Assembly: GCA_038502055.1 (NCBI GenBank)
Contig: JAXRKN010000037.1
Coordinates: 1,736,001 to 1,800,000 of the forward strand
Source of the DNA: Tanytarsus gracilentus
Taxonomy: Eukaryota; Arthropoda; Insecta; Diptera; Chironomidae
Direction of reading: 5' to 3'
DNA: 64,000 nt
The translations under genes and the position numbers were made by a program. Below, in pieces: positions 63,564 through 64,000 of the stretch; position 1 is the stretch's first letter; the number at the start of each line of letters is the position of its first letter. The notes beneath the pieces were generated by a model, which made no database searches, was not told the origin of the DNA, and saw only the letters and a list, made by a program, of their open reading frames with translations.

Positions 63564-64000
63564 TCATAGAAAAATCCATCTGACACAAAGTTATACGGTT
63601 TTACATCACCATAGAAAAATTATCAGCAAAAGGTTATCTAAAATATTTCGATTAAACATTTGAAAATGTTTGATTTTATGTAAAATCTAAAAATTTAAGC
63701 TTTCAGCTTTAAAATTTTGTGATCTTCCCGGTAAATCGAGAAACGATACAAAACCTTCTGATTTGCAGGGTTTTGTATGAAAAGATATTTTTGCATCTAA
63801 AAAGGTAGATGAAGAAAAAAATTTGTTACTAAACCCTTTAATCTTCTGATTCAAATTGTCGTTGATCGAACCTATTTATATATTTTTAAATCTCAAGGAT
63901 CGTTATGGCAACAAAAAAAAGATTTCTTCACTTATATCATTTTCGTTATATACAAAAAAAATTTTGTTGAAGGAAGAGTTTGTTAAGGATTTGCAAGCTT
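63564..64000 (+). other. Luna intron continuing beyond the window
   Basis: No exon recognised in the last 440 bases. The KLF second coding exon, expected to continue after WQQ, is not in this window. Confidence 0.6.

Noticed and set aside
1..64000. CRISPR arrays, operons, bacterial or phage genes
   Set aside because: Spliced genes, insect domain architecture and poly(A) signals show eukaryotic nuclear DNA; no regularly spaced direct-repeat array exists.

Overview
This is nuclear DNA of an AT-rich insect. The short introns (about 50-110 bases in most genes), the ZAD-type zinc-finger gene and the insect-style formin and KLF genes point to a dipteran, possibly a small-genome midge or other nematoceran. 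The species is an inference I cannot confirm. The five protein-coding genes left of 25.2 kb are dense and complete. The right 39 kb is almost gene-free and is best explained as the 5' part and giant first coding intron of a single regulatory gene.

Layout. (1) 703-3082 (+): a six-exon SLC22-type organic-cation/carnitine-like transporter. (2) 5800-12906 (-): three tandem bubblegum-type (ACSBG) long-chain acyl-CoA synthetase genes, named here A (5800-8017), B (8506-10644) and C (10916-12906). They carry blocks of near-identity that look like gene conversion, and C lacks an intron that A and B share. (3) 13049-14739 (-): a ZAD-C2H2 zinc-finger protein, three exons, 525 aa. (4) 17241-25199 (+): a complete ten-exon formin of the FMNL/Frl class, 1112 aa, with N-terminal MG, GBD/DID, coiled coil, FH1, FH2 and DAD. 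(5) 33767-64000 and beyond (+): the start of a KLF6/7-class gene (luna in Drosophila). It shows a 5'UTR exon with five short uORFs, a 33-codon first coding exon, a GC-type splice donor, then more than 29 kb of intron running off the window.

The most unusual signal is in that intron. Three sites (49481/49482, 55169/55170, 63557/63558) place a strong 3' splice site with branch-point-like sequence directly against a 5' splice site. This is the architecture of recursive (ratchet-point) splicing. The same intron holds a 5'-truncated non-LTR retrotransposon with an open RT frame in antisense, and a roughly 234-bp insertion flanked by a perfect 27-bp direct repeat.

All gene models were built by hand from splice signals, reading-frame phase and protein family resemblance. 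No search or alignment was run.
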